Shown here one piece after another: positions 46,900 to 57,838 of a stretch of DNA of 64,000 nucleotides; the stretch's first letter is position 1, and every line of letters starts with the position of its first letter. The translations under genes were made by a program, and so were the position numbers. Below the pieces are notes generated by a model that did not search any database, was not told where the DNA came from, and saw only the letters and a list, made by a program, of their open reading frames with translations. The stretch is from Isoetes taiwanensis (taxonomy: Eukaryota; Streptophyta; Lycopodiopsida; Isoetales; Isoetaceae), in assembly GCA_021234155.1 (NCBI GenBank), contig JAJEKV010000111.1, positions 2,674,968-2,738,967 on the forward strand. Reading direction: 5' to 3'.

Positions 46900-48079
46900 A
46901 TGTGTAATTGCTCCATAAATAATTGGCTTGCCTCTAGGCCATGCATTGAATTTCTTCACGATCTTTATACATCGAAATTTGGACCAAATGGACTAGTGAA
47001 GGTGGAAGATTATTTTCTTGACATGATCTGGTACATTCCAATTTTTGATGAACATTGTCATTCCCTCCAATCTTGGCAGCGGCCATTGCCGCGACCGAGT
47101 TCTATCACGTATTAGGATACTCTTTGGGGAAGTTGATGGCTTTCTTTTGTAGGGGTTTTCTGAGCGCATTCATAGTATCAACATCATCTACTTCCAATGA
47201 CAACATAACCCCCAAAATCTATATCTTTTGCTTGAGCTCACTTCATTCTCAATTTCTTTAACAAATACAAACAAACTAAGTTAAGACATCGATTCAAGTA
47301 CATAAGAGTAGTTGATTATACGTTCATAAGATTAAGTGTATTATACCTCGTTGGAATACACCCACATGTCTTGTCCAGGAAACCTTTGGTTGTCGGAGCA
47401 TTCACCATATTTCTCAACATGAGTGGGGGCAGTCTTTCTCATCCGTTTATTTGTCCTTTGCACATCGAACAACAATTTGCAATATAACTTGTTTCTGTCA
47501 AGTACAAGCTACAAAAAAGTAACATCAAAGATATAAAGTTAACTAATCATTGAAACATGTTTATGGTACATACATGGTGACATTCATTTCATGCACCATG
47601 ACCTCTAGGAAGACTAGGTCCCACTTGGGTCTAATTGGACTGTTGTGGCAATTGTTGGGGGAGGTAACATTCTTGCGCGAAATCGCCATGTAACTTTCTC
47701 AAAGCTTTACTGTCTCTTCGTTCAAATTCCTTACAGTTAGTCATGTTGTTTTCTAGTAAACAATAGTATTAATAAAAACCATGTAATAATATAATAATTA
47801 TAAATATCCATGTTTTCATGATTTTTATCAAATGTTTATTCTTAAGATTGATTCATACAAGCGTTTATGATATTTAGAAAGCATTTGATTGAAGGTTGCT
47901 AGTTGCGATACATCTAGTCCTCTCCATTTGAAATGGAGTCGACCCGATACCTTATATTCCGCATAACCTTTTAAAATCTTTTGTAATCTATGAAGATTGA
48001 AACTTCTGTTACGGGTGCATAAACTTGAGTACATTTTAATCACTTCTCCATTCGGGATCGACCCGGTGCACTTGATCAT
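46900..48079 (-). pseudogene. Unrecognised transposon ORF pieces
   Basis: Protein-like minus-strand pieces are MIKCTGSIPNGEVIKMYSSL with RLHFKWRGLDVSQLATF (47,828-48,079), RPKWDLVFLEVMVHEMN (about 47,600) and RTNKRMRKTAPTHVEKYGEC with FPGQDMWVYSNEV (about 47,360-47,460). They are separated by probable introns or breaks and lie upstream of the SET-like piece, possibly in one gene. I do not recognise the family. Confidence 0.35.
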
Positions 48080-48960
48080 GCATCCTCAAGTTTTTAACAT
48101 ACTTTCAAGTTGATCTTCCTAATCTGTTAGCATTTGGGTGTTGCTCTAACTTTAAAGTTAAGCGGAGATCTTTTGCTTATGAAATTACAGGCATGAAAAA
48201 TCGAAACAAGCGGTGAAAGGCAACATTAATAACACACCGGGTTCCGCCATATGTGGCGTCGTTTATCGGCGATGCAATAATAACGTCGTTTGTTAAAACT
48301 GACGTCGACTGACACTAGGCATACATCGACACGTAGTACGATGCCCTCATATGCCGCGTCGGGATGATCCTTGGTGGTTACTTGACGAACTGGTCACTAA
48401 CGTCGTTAAACGACCAAGCTGTGATTATTTTAACATAACGAAACAACGCCTAGTAAAATAACACCGGTAAAATAAAAATAAGTTGTTCCCATTCGCAAAA
48501 CAAAGCACACAACGACAACACAAATAGATAAAAAAAAAAAAAACTTATTGTTTCCATTCATAAAAAAGCTTATACATTACTTATATCCATCCACGAGGGC
48601 GTAGCGGAGTTTGATGCAACCATTTTGCATCATTATACCTTTTCTATTAATATCGTTTTTCTCTTTGTTTGGCTGGGTGAGCCCATTCTACCCGATCGTT
48701 CCCCGCATGGGCAGCGGAATGTTAGTGCAATCGAGCTCTTTTCATCTTTGCCGATGGTGAAGGGAGGGTTCTCGTGAGGGCTTGAGGGTTCTTTGAGTTG
48801 TCTTCCACTTGGAGGAGGAGGATTCTTGCTAGAAGGAACATATCCTTGTGAAGGTGGTCTTCAAGCTATGACGGACCATTATAGCAGATAGGGAAGAACA
48901 CTCAAAAATAAGAGTGGCTGACTCTTGATGGATCCACTTATATAGCGTGGATGTGAGGGT
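48080..48960. other. CACTA right-side region with ACGTCG patch (48,240-48,420)
   Basis: No gene is recognised. Between 48,240 and 48,420 the words ggcgtcgtttatcggcg, aacgtcgtttgtt and aacgtcgttaaacgac repeat the CACTA subterminal motif. The rest is mixed sequence with an (A)12 run at about 48,531. Confidence 0.5.
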
Positions 48961-49015
48961 TAGGGTTAGGGTTAGGTTTTATTTGGCAAAAAAAAAAAAA
49001 AAAAAAAAAATTCCC
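48955..49015. repeat. Short GGGTTA run and poly-A tract
   Basis: Three and a half units of gggtta at about 48,956-48,976, then an (A)22-type run at about 48,988-49,010. It is too short to be a telomere and not the usual plant TTTAGGG form. Confidence 0.7.
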
Positions 49016-49019
49016 TCTG

Positions 49020-49382
49020 CGTAGTAGCGTCGTTAAGCGTTTAAGGCGTGTCTTGACCACGCTGGCGAGCCCGGCTTGGCACGGCTGCCATACCCGCATG
49101 ACGGGCGTCGGCGTTGTGCGGCGTCGTTCAGCACGGCGCGGCTGGCCAGCGTCTTGACGCCACCTTGTTGCCGGCAACGGCTGCCCATTTCCACGCGCTG
49201 GCGGCGGCGTCGGCTACGTGGCGTCGTTGAGCGGCGTTTTAGGCGGCGTGTTTGACACGAAGGCACGCGGGTTTGGCGGCGGTACCCATGCCGCGGCGGG
49301 GCGACCACGTCACCACGATGACGTGTCGTTCATCGACGGCCTTGACGTTGTTGGGCGTGGCGATCACTGTAGTGCCAATTAC
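49020..49382. mobile_element. Right terminus of second CACTA element
   Basis: Dense cgtcg and ggcg subterminal words (tagcgtcgttaagcg, gcgtcgttcagcacgg, ggcgtcgttgagcggcg) lead to gatcactgtagtg at about 49,369-49,381. Its reverse complement, cactacagtgatc, is a CACTA terminus. The matching left end was not found. The element would span at least 41.7-49.38 kb and contain the TNP2 pseudogene on the minus strand. Confidence 0.6.
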
Positions 49383-49835
49383 TAAAAAAGATTGGACGGA
49401 TTACATTTTGAGCAGTCATGACACTCGGCGCATGGCGGAACATTACAAGCGGAGAGCCGCAACTTTTTCATCATCTAATCTCTATCCACACTCTTCAATG
49501 AAGCATCAAAACACTATTTATATATAAACAATTATTGTGATATATGCATGTGGGATATTGCCCTAACTTTGTGTTAGGATTGTGCTAGCGCATACCAAGG
49601 AGTTGGTCTCATATATTAATCAACCTATACATTTTACATTTACAAAAATATTGAGGTGTGAAATCGAGGGTGTGAAATCGTATGCATGTAAACATCCCTT
49701 TCCTCTTACGCCTCATTCCCAAAATCGTATGCATGCAAACATCCCTTTTATTCCCAAAATTCTGCCCTGTGACTTCATTCCGTCCATTTTCCTCTTCCTA
49801 ATTCAGCTTCATTCGTCCATTCGTTCATTCCGTCA

Positions 49836-50207
49836 ATGGCGGGTTCAAAACTAGAGTTAGCGGGAGTACTCCGGCTATTGTGCACGCTCCTTCGCCCGCC
49901 GGCTTCGGTCGAATCCGTGTCCTCATCGGGGAGGGCATCCGATTCTGATGGTGGCCAAGTTCACTCCACCACAAGTGGAGAAACTTTATCCCGAGGCACA
50001 ATTTGTTTGTTCAATCCGGGTTTCGAATGGGTTGATCGAGGGGTTACCACGGACGAAGAGGCGTCTTCGGAAATGAAGATGTATGCCATGGAGGACGACC
50101 TCCATATAGAGCGGAGGATGGCCCCAGCCCCGATTAGTTTTAGATTTGTTTTTTTAATCCGGTTCAATTGTAAAAGCTTTTTTGATATGAGAACTATTTT
50201 TTTGTAA
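49836..50207 (+). CDS. Hypothetical protein of 123 residues
   Basis: Starts at ATG 49,836 (MAGSKLELAGVLRLLCTLLR) and is open to a stop at 50,207. The middle is acidic and Ser-rich (SSGRASDSDGGQVHSTTSGE, then VTTDEEASSEMKM). The last 30 residues (ISFRFVFLIRFNCKSFFDMR) are read from T-rich DNA that looks like an intron or 3' UTR, so the true end may be near 50,140. No family is recognised. It may be a single exon of a larger gene. Confidence 0.35.
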   Translation: MAGSKLELAGVLRLLCTLLRPPASVESVSSSGRASDSDGGQVHSTTSGETLSRGTICLFNPGFEWVDRGVTTDEEASSEMKMYAMEDDLHIERRMAPAPISFRFVFLIRFNCKSFFDMRTIFL

Positions 50208-50480
50208 AGCTTTTTGATTAACAGGACTCCTCTTCTCTACAAGCATTTGTGACTATTTTTTTTTTTGCTTTAAGCTGTTCTCTTAGTTTCCTTTGTTCTT
50301 TTAGTTAAGCGAACTATTTCTATCCTTTTATTAATACAGATATAAGAAACATGTTTCAACTAAAAAGTTTAGTTTGCAACTCAAGTTTTTGGTATTTAGT
50401 TTGCAACTCAAGTTAATGACAGTTTTTGTCATTAATTATAAAATGCAAATGAAACCCTAAACCAAAACTACTTCTCTGCA
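50208..50480. other. T-rich stretch without gene
   Basis: Contains a direct repeat of about 25 bp (tagtttgcaactcaagtt at about 50,369 and 50,397). Nothing else is recognised. Confidence 0.5.
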
Positions 50481-50845
50481 GGTGGTGGTGGTGGAGTGTG
50501 GTGGTGGTGGTGGTGGTGTGTGTGGTGGTGGGGGTGGTGGAGTGGTGTGTGGTGGTGGTGGGGTGTGGTGGTGGGGGTGGGGGGTGGTGGTGGTGGTGGT
50601 GTCTGTAATGGTGTGTGGTGGTATGATGTGGTGTGGTGTGTGTGGGGGGGTGGGGGGTGTGGTGGTGTGCAGTAGTGGTGTGTGGTGGTATGATGTGGTG
50701 TGGTAGACTATGGTGGTGGGGTGTGGTGGTGTGTGGTGTGGTGTGGTGTGGTGGAGTGTGGTGGGGGGTGTGGTGGTGGTGGTGTGGTGTTGTGGATTGT
50801 GGTGTGAGTGTGGTGGTGGAGGGGTGGTGGTGTGGTACAAGGTCA
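50480..50845. repeat. (TGG)/(TGTGG)-rich low-complexity tract
   Basis: About 365 bp made almost only of t and g on the plus strand (ggtggtggtg, gtgtggtg, gggggtgggg). The strand asymmetry and G runs allow G-quadruplexes. Reading frames across it (Gly/Val/Trp on one strand, His/Pro/Thr on the other) are artefacts. Confidence 0.95.
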
Positions 50846-51166
50846 CAAAACATATCACTCGAAACATAGTCATAAAGTATACTATCAGTAGTATACTATT
50901 CAGCATAGTGTCATTTACACATTCTTTATGATAGGAAATGTTCACAAAAATGTGAACAAAAAATATATAGATATAAGCCTGTTACATAGTTCATCTTGCA
51001 AAATCAGATACTCAGACTCATGATCAGCTCAAATTCTGTTCTCGTATCTTCTACTGTGCATCAATCATAAATCAGAAATTAGAAGTTTCTTTAAATCAGA
51101 AATCAGAGGACTGCTGATTTCGACGTTCTTTCGGATTGGCATCACAATGCGTGACCAAAGCATCTA

Positions 51167-52130
51167 TTAGAAATTGTCGTAAGGTGACCCGGTATTCATG
51201 AGAGAACCATTTAGATGTAATCTGTGACATCCATAAATAAGGTTAGAAATATTTAAAGGAACATGAGATGCAGTACATACAAGGGAAGGCATACAACTTA
51301 CTTCCATATCTCGACCAGAGACAAGAGCTTCAACATATTTGTGCATAAATCCCATCACATACAACCCACATGATATTAAATCGACTCTTTGTGGCACCTC
51401 TACTTCTTTGAATCAGATTAACATTATTTCTCTTCATGAAATCGATGCCTCTAGATACTTGACCAATCGATAGGGTTAACATTTAAGTGTGCAGCCTACA
51501 TATCACAAAATTTAGCAGACCGAAATAGTGAAGAAAAGCAAAGCAACAACTTAAAGTATTACATACCCTTTGATTGCTTTCTCATTCGTCGTATAACCTA
51601 TAAGAGGATTCAAGACGTGAATTGTTTGATGCGGTAGGATCTTGGAATCGAGATGGTGCGGCGTAAAAGCGACCCGACACAAAATGGTCATTCTCAGGAT
51701 AGGTGCAAGGATATGATGGCATTTAGCTACCACAATCCCCCTCATCCACGATTTCACTATTTCAATGATGGTGGGTGATCCGCCGGTGATTCACCCTTCC
51801 TTTTCTTCTTTGGTAGCTTCTCTAAACCTTATGTAGTTTAAGCGGGGATAAAAAATATTTTGCTCTTCCACTTTCGGAAGGCAATGTCTCATGCAAGCAC
51901 CTAGATTAGATTAAGGTTAATATTAGAGACAAGGAATAGCAACAAATACATTTCGGTTACAACCCGGGTTATTACGCCATAAAGATCCACTAAGCGGCTA
52001 CTCATTTTAGAGTTAGTTGCACATAAAATTACTTACGTCGGATGCAACCACTTTCATTTCAGCCGGCGGACGGTTCTTGAATGGCGTGAATGGCGTGAAT
52101 TCCATAAGTTTATCCTTGTCATCATTTACG
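51167..52130 (-). pseudogene. Ulp1-like cysteine protease (peptidase C48) end
   Basis: The exon at about 51,283-51,400 reads VPQRVDLISCGLYVMGFM, the C48 active-site block: the Gln of the oxyanion hole in PQ and the catalytic Cys in SCG. It is followed by a GTAAGT donor. Upstream, 51,551-51,780 gives AKCHHILAPIL and, after a one-base shift, NDHF, then TIHVLNPLIGY, where a His and Asp/Asn of the triad normally lie. Further upstream are EEQNIFYPRLNYIRF and, across an intron with a GTAAGT donor at about 52,034, NDDKDKLMEFTPFTPFKN. An in-frame TGA lies at about 51,778. Such Ulp1-like genes cut SUMO-type proteins and are often carried by plant transposons. Confidence 0.68.
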
Positions 52131-52289
52131 TTGTCGGATCCAAGATGTTAGTGTCATATTAACAATTGATCCATGACAATAAAGCATAAATTGATACCTT
52201 CAATCTCTGTTTCGATGGTTTAGACACGCAAAGCAGTAAAATCTAATAAACTCTTGAGAGTATAACTAAGTAAATGTAAGCTAGCAATT

Positions 52290-53035
52290 ACCGTTTTCGC
52301 GGATGTCCCTTTACGGTTTTGCACTCTCTTTTTCCATTTGTTTTGGCATCGGCTTTGACCATAAATTTAGTAGTTGCCTTGGGCGCAATCTCCAAGGCTT
52401 CTTCAACATCATCTAGCTCCATTGAATCGTCACAAGTCTGCGAAGTAAAGAAAGTGCTTCATTCTAATGTTTTGAAAGCAAGACAAAAAAAACACGCTTT
52501 GCCAAAGAACAAGACTTTTCCTCAACTTGAACTTCAGCGGCGACCGGGATTTGTTTTCAATGTCGTCACCAACATCTTGATAATTTTATCACGTAAAAAC
52601 GTCAGCGTAACTTCAAAATACAAAAAAAAAAAAGAAACCACGAAAGGAGAGAATTACTTTTACGGGCTTTTCGACTTGTTCTTTGCAATAATAGCAGCTC
52701 GGCTTCAACAGGTGGGATCTCTTTTTGGGACACAACCTCTGCTGCAAAATATTGAACATTAGTGAACTCTAACTATAACATATGCAAATCAGAATGTAAT
52801 CAGAATGCAATCACCCTACCTTCCAGAATTTCTGAAGTTTTATCCAAGTACCCCTCGGTCTCCAAATCCTGCACTGATTGCTTATGAGTTGTTGCAATTC
52901 TCAAAGGTGATGTAGATGTGGATGGACTTCCGACATCGATAGCAGCAGCATCTTTTGTGCCAGGTTCAGCAATTGGGATGTCTGAGAATGGTAAATGCAA
53001 CCCCTTCCCAACATCCTTCTTTTCACCTACAACAT
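52290..53035 (-). pseudogene. Upstream exons of the Ulp1-like gene
   Basis: Several minus-strand exons have plausible GT-AG borders. One at about 52,965-52,820 contains HLPFSDIPIAEPGTKDAAA and ends DKTSEILEG. Another at about 52,740-52,660 reads VVSQKEIPPVEAELLLLQR. A third at about 52,440-52,295 contains CDDSMELDDVEEALEIAPK and ends in a basic tail (GHPRKR). They look like an unstructured, charged linker upstream of the protease domain. The linking of exons is inferred from strand, order and splice sites. Confidence 0.45.
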
Positions 53036-53880
53036 AAGATTTTGCTATATCCAGAACTTAAGTATAGTGCACGAAACATGAATTGTTTAGTTTACCTGCA
53101 GTTTTACTTCTTGCTTTCTTGATACTACCCATATCTGCATTGACACAATTGGGATCATAAGCAAATAAGAAATGTAAACACTTGATTCAGAATCAAGGGG
53201 AGATGTAGAGTAGATAGAAGCAAAATCTGAAGAAAAAACAATCAGATGCAAATCAAAACTAAACAAATGTTAATTACATGCAAGTAACTACAGGCAAACT
53301 TTCTGCTGATAATGTAACGACAAAATAGAAGTACATTAGTGTGCATAGCTATCAGAATGTAAAGGGAAACCAAATACTAAATTCAAATGCATTTCAGAAC
53401 ATATGTAAAATGTAAAGAACAAAATATTTTATCAAGACACCCTATCAAATACATCATTCAGCATTGAATGTAAAGGAAAGTCAAATACTAAATTCATATG
53501 CATTTCTGATCACATGTAAATGCAAAGTACAGTCATATGCAATACACCTATTAATACACCTGTAAAGGAATTCGAGAAAAGCACTTGCCGTGGCACATGT
53601 AAATGTAAAAAACGAGAAGCAAATACATTTTCTCTTTACGGTAAAAAGACAAAACCACGCCAAATCAAATGCTATCTGAGTTATGTACATGATGGAAACT
53701 AACTACATCTAAGTACACTCAAACTAATTATGTAATGAAAATAGAAATAGATGTACCTTGAAGGGATTGCTAGCGATGCCGGGTCCTCGGACCATGAACA
53801 ATCATGTACACATGTATTAAATCGTTGAAACCACGAATACAAGACAAAATAGACAATATGTATGACTACAAAGTGGAGAT
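53036..53880. other. Intronic or intergenic AT-rich stretch
   Basis: No recognised coding sequence. A loose repeat of about 120 bp is visible: ctaaattcaaatgcatttcagaacatatgtaaa near 53,378 and ctaaattcatatgcatttctgatcacatgtaaa near 53,488. Confidence 0.45.
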
Positions 53881-53881
53881 A

Positions 53882-54956
53882 TTACCATGGTCGAGTCAAG
53901 GCAATCATTGCAGCTGTTGCAAGTATTGGTAATATGTGAGGATGAAGCGCTCCGTCTTCTTTGCGAGCATGGGAGGCGGCTGCCGAGCCTATCGGGTCTG
54001 ATCTTTCCAAATGCTTAGTCATCTCCTTTATTCTATTCTCACAGTTGGAATTAACTTCCATATCCTTGCTGATTTTTTCAATGGCATCTTCTAATTCTTG
54101 CAAATCATCCTTTAAACAATCAATGGGAATCATTAGAGCATGTAAGTCAGCAATATAACTTGACTTCTCCTCCTCTAAATGGGATGCCAAAGCCATTTGC
54201 ACATCGGTTGGCTTCAGCTTGCTTTTAAACACGCCATAATCTTTGAGCTGCTCACATATTTTTGCATCTTTATTACGCACAAGTCTTGTCAAGAAGCTCT
54301 TATCACTCTCATGCTTCAACAGTTCAATTTCCATTGTTTTCCCTTTTCTCTTTTAAAAGTACGTATTTTCATCAAGCATGGAGGCGAGAATCTAATACTC
54401 TTCTTTCCCTCCACCTTTTCATCATTTCCAACTGCTGCCCCAATTCTACATGAGGCATACATTTAATAGCTTTAACATTGGAAGACTTTACTATAGCTAA
54501 TTCTGTCAGGTCAGATTCTTTTTGAGAGCCTTTTGAATGAAGACTTGCACTTGCTTTCACCTCATCCCAATCAATGCTTACTCCTTTGTAATGAAGTGCA
54601 TATGCTCGGGCAAAATACAATGGAATGTGATGATTTGCAATGTCCTTCCTACAAAAAACGTGCTCATACACAGAAAAAAAATCTGCCATTCAAATAGGCA
54701 ATCACGCACTCTTGATAACCCCTAACGGCCGGGGGCTTTGAACCCCAAACATCTGCACTATTTGCACTAGCCACGGAAACATGCTATCAAAATTGTTGCT
54801 CCTCGGTTTGATGCTTACCTTTACGAAGAAGACCCACTCTTGAGTTTTTGGTGGAGTTCTAGTGGGAGACCTTGGCATGGGCTTTTCGGGTTTGTTGCGA
54901 GGAGATTTCCTTGGAGATGTCTTTGTTCCAAAGCTGCCCGTCATGATCTGTTCCAC
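53882..54956 (-). pseudogene. Coiled-coil N-terminal region of the Ulp1-like gene
   Basis: Three minus-strand pieces are seen. At 54,702-54,956 lies a basic Ser/Pro-rich start (TSPRKSPRNKPEKPMPRSP) followed by EWVFFVKVSIKPRSNNFDSM. At 54,372-54,689 lies MADFFSVYEHVFCRKDIANH with VSIDWDEVKASASLHSKGS. At 53,882-54,334 is a helical region (LKDDLQELEDAIEKISKDME) likely to form a coiled coil. I link them to the protease at 51.2-52.1 kb because strand and order fit. Stops between the pieces mean introns, decay or errors. The family of this region is not recognised. Confidence 0.45.
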
Positions 54957-55790
54957 AGTGCTTCAGCTCTCACGAAAATGCAAGCTTTTGGCTATGGAGG
55001 TCCTGATCTTGGCTATGGAGGTTGAATATGGATGTCAAGCTTTTCGGCTATGGAGGTTGGCGGGAGGGAGGTTGAGCGAGAGAAGGGGGGAGGAGAGTTC
55101 AAAATTATTTGCCCTATTAATGATTCATTCCAAGAATAATAATTTGGGAGGGGAAGAAGGGATTTCCTTACATTTTGAATTTGTAAATGTAAAATCGCGG
55201 CACTTTTTGCCCACCCCTTTCATGCTTCTACCCAGTTAGCATCGAGATTCTTCAAGAAGATTAAACATCTTCCACTTTCGATGTTGATGTAGCAGATCAA
55301 AAGAAAATGCCCTTATGAGGGATTTAATTTTGAATGTGAAAGAGACTTTTCAAGCTCAAAATATGATAGAAATACTGATGTTCTTCAAGCAAAAGAATTA
55401 CCGCGCAAATGGTGCATCTTCAACAAAGGGAGTGCATCAATCGGCAATAGAAAGGCTTCTATCTATTCCAAGAAGCGTGCGTGCGGCATTTGAGAGGCGT
55501 GTGTATCACGGCGGAATTTGAAGCGAGGTCCACGGTCAATGTTTAGGAGGAGGAGAAAAAGGTCGATGCACTTTCGGATGAAGCAATAGGTAAGACAAAA
55601 GAATTTTTGGGATGAGAATACTAGGATCTCACCATATAAAAACATGTGAGAAAACATGTTAGTAAAGCAGTGAAAATATTGACCATCCTATTCATTTCTT
55701 TGGAGGTGACACAAGTAAGCACATTACGCCTCTTTTTTTTACGTATTTTGCATGATATTGTTCTTTGAATCGTGTTATGATGGGTTCTTG
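54957..55790. other. Region between divergent genes; weak ORF at 55,315-55,521
   Basis: Contains short frames only, for example IERLLSIPRSVRAAFERRVY, which could be a decayed N-terminal piece of the right transposase. A ggctatggaggt repeat lies near 54,992-55,055. It would hold promoters of the divergent minus (Ulp1-like) and plus (transposase) genes. Confidence 0.35.
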
Positions 55791-56606
55791 GGTTTATCTT
55801 CAATTCGGGGAAAGAGTATCCTGAGATCAATATATGCCAGCAAACTTTTGAGAAGCTTAAACCCAGCTATATTAGGAGATTGCAAGAAAGAGAGACTTGT
55901 TGTTGCCAGTACCACATGCACCTTGATTTTGTCATGCAAGCAATTAATAACATAAGGTCTGATCCTTATGGTGTGCACAAAGATTGCAAATGCGCATGCA
56001 GGGTATGTGGTCCAGGTCCAGCATGCAATGCTAAGGACAATATTTTCAAATCTACAAGTGAGTATTGGAGAAATGTGGTATTCCTCAAAGTAGAAGCAGA
56101 TGAATGGCACAACCATGCATGTTTGATGCAGACCTGCAAGAAATGTGGTCTCAAGAGGTAAGTTATTAACATAGCTCATATATTGTTTAACTTTTCATTT
56201 CTATGATATCTAGATAACATATCTCATATATTGTTTAACTTTTCATTTCTTTGATATCTAGCTTCAATATTCTCTTACGGTACTTTCTCTAATCCACTTT
56301 ATACAGGATTCCGAAGTGTCCAAGGGAAACAAGTAAATTGGATTGGAAAGTTTTTGAAAAAGTTAGTGTTGAGTTTGTGTTAGAAGGATCACGTCATTTA
56401 TACTAATTTGTTGATTCTACTACTTGCAGCAAGAAGCTGTTTCTAAGAGAAACCCTAAGAAGAAACCAACTAAAGTTACAAGATTGGCCTACAAGACTGG
56501 TACCCTTTTTGAATTTCAGGAACATGCAAGAAAAACAATGGCAGCATTTATGCCACACAACTACAAGGCTCATTGGCAAGCAAAACAATTCAGACAATGT
56601 TTGGCA

Positions 56607-57010
56607 AGTTTTGGAATAGAATAGAATAGAATAGTTTTTTAGCGTCCACGGAGACCAATTGGCCTATGGGACCCAAACAAAAAGAGGGCAGCAAGCGTAT
56701 TGCTGACAGGATTAAAAAAAACCCCGCCCTGAAGGGTTTTCGAGGGAAAATTCTTAGCAGTAATAAGGATGCTGACACACTGTACACTGGCATAAGACAG
56801 TTCAATACCGTCCCGCAGGACATAAACGAGTCCGTGCATCTATAACCTCCTGGAGGTATGACCCCAACAATCCCACTGACGCCGTAGTCAATAACTGATG
56901 CAACGGCTGGTCAGGCACTAGTAATCGAACATATCGCTCTCGGATATGGGCAAATGCTGGGCAGATCTGGAGGGCATGACATTCATCCTCAATCGCGTCC
57001 TACTGACAAC
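56607..57010. other. Unrelated insert of about 400 bp in the right transposase
   Basis: In the left copy HSKQFKESMKSLRDDTILSVVDF is continuous; here the two halves are about 400 bp apart. The insert starts with a (tagaa) repeat and is less AT-rich than its surroundings. It contains a small hairpin (aaaaccc...gggtttt at about 56,716). One plus-strand frame reads GSKRIADRIKKNPALKGFRG, and a minus frame starting at 56,839 reads MHGLVYVLRDGIELSYAS. I do not recognise either. No terminal inverted repeats or target duplication are obvious. Confidence 0.6.
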
Positions 57011-57591
57011 ATTGGAGAAGACACAATAGTTTCTGTAATTGACTTTGCAGAAAACTATGGTTTCGAAGTTCAGCAGGAAGCGCAATCATGTCATTGGCAC
57101 ACTGACCAGGTATCCATTTTAGTTCATATCACTTACAGGTTTGGAAGGAAACAAGAGATATGAAGCAAAAAGATGATAACAGAGAAATTATAAAAGAGTG
57201 TCACTTCTATATTTCAGATGAGAAGTCTCATGACACGGAATTTGTACAGCATTGCCTCTTAAAATATGCCACTTGGTTGGAGGCAAATGGTATTCAATAT
57301 TCCAAGTATTACGTATGGTCAGATGGTTGTTCATCTCAATTTAAGTCTTCAAGACCATTCTATTTCTTGGGTAGATGGTACAGAGATCTTGGGAAGGAGA
57401 TTATTTGGAATTTCTTTGGCAGCTCACATGGAAAAGGTGAGCATGATGACCAAGGAGCAGTGATAAAAAGATTTCTCACAAAGGAACAACTGAAGTATAA
57501 TGGGAGAAAACTCCAGTGTGCTGCAGATGTCATTCGATTTTTAAATGAATTCTTTACCAACAGCTCATCTGATTCCGATATACACAGGTAA

Positions 57592-57838
57592 GTACTGCAC
57601 TTGTAGCACTTGAAGCACTTGAAGCACTTAGACCTGTATTTTAAAATAATTATTGTGCATGATTTTTATGTATATTTAGTGATAGTTTACTAGTTTTATA
57701 CATATTGAAGGCCATTTATGTACAAATATAACATTTTGAATTTTTTTTTTTGTTATTGGAATGTTTACTTACCTGTACAACACTTACAGTACTTACAGCA
57801 GTTAAGCACTTACAACACTTGAATAATTGTTGCCTATA
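57592..57838 (+). other. Intron of the right transposase
   Basis: Starts gtaagtactgc directly after NSSSDSDIHR and ends ttgcctatag before the exon that reads RYFWEIDPHSIDRSER. It contains short direct repeats of gtagcacttgaagcactt and gcacttacaacactt type. Confidence 0.65.

Noticed and set aside
48956-48976. Telomere or interstitial telomeric repeat (gggttaggg)
   Set aside because: Only about three units and not the usual plant TTTAGGG form; consistent with chance or simple sequence.
50413-50945. His/Pro/Thr-rich and Gly/Val/Trp-rich frames
   Set aside because: Translation of the (TGG)n tract in both strands; no start context or domain.
56640-56960. Bacterial or phage origin of the insert in the right transposase
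   Set aside because: Composition, the hairpin and an AGGAGGT-like word before an ATG made me consider it, but I could not match any frame to a known phage or bacterial protein. Left as unidentified.
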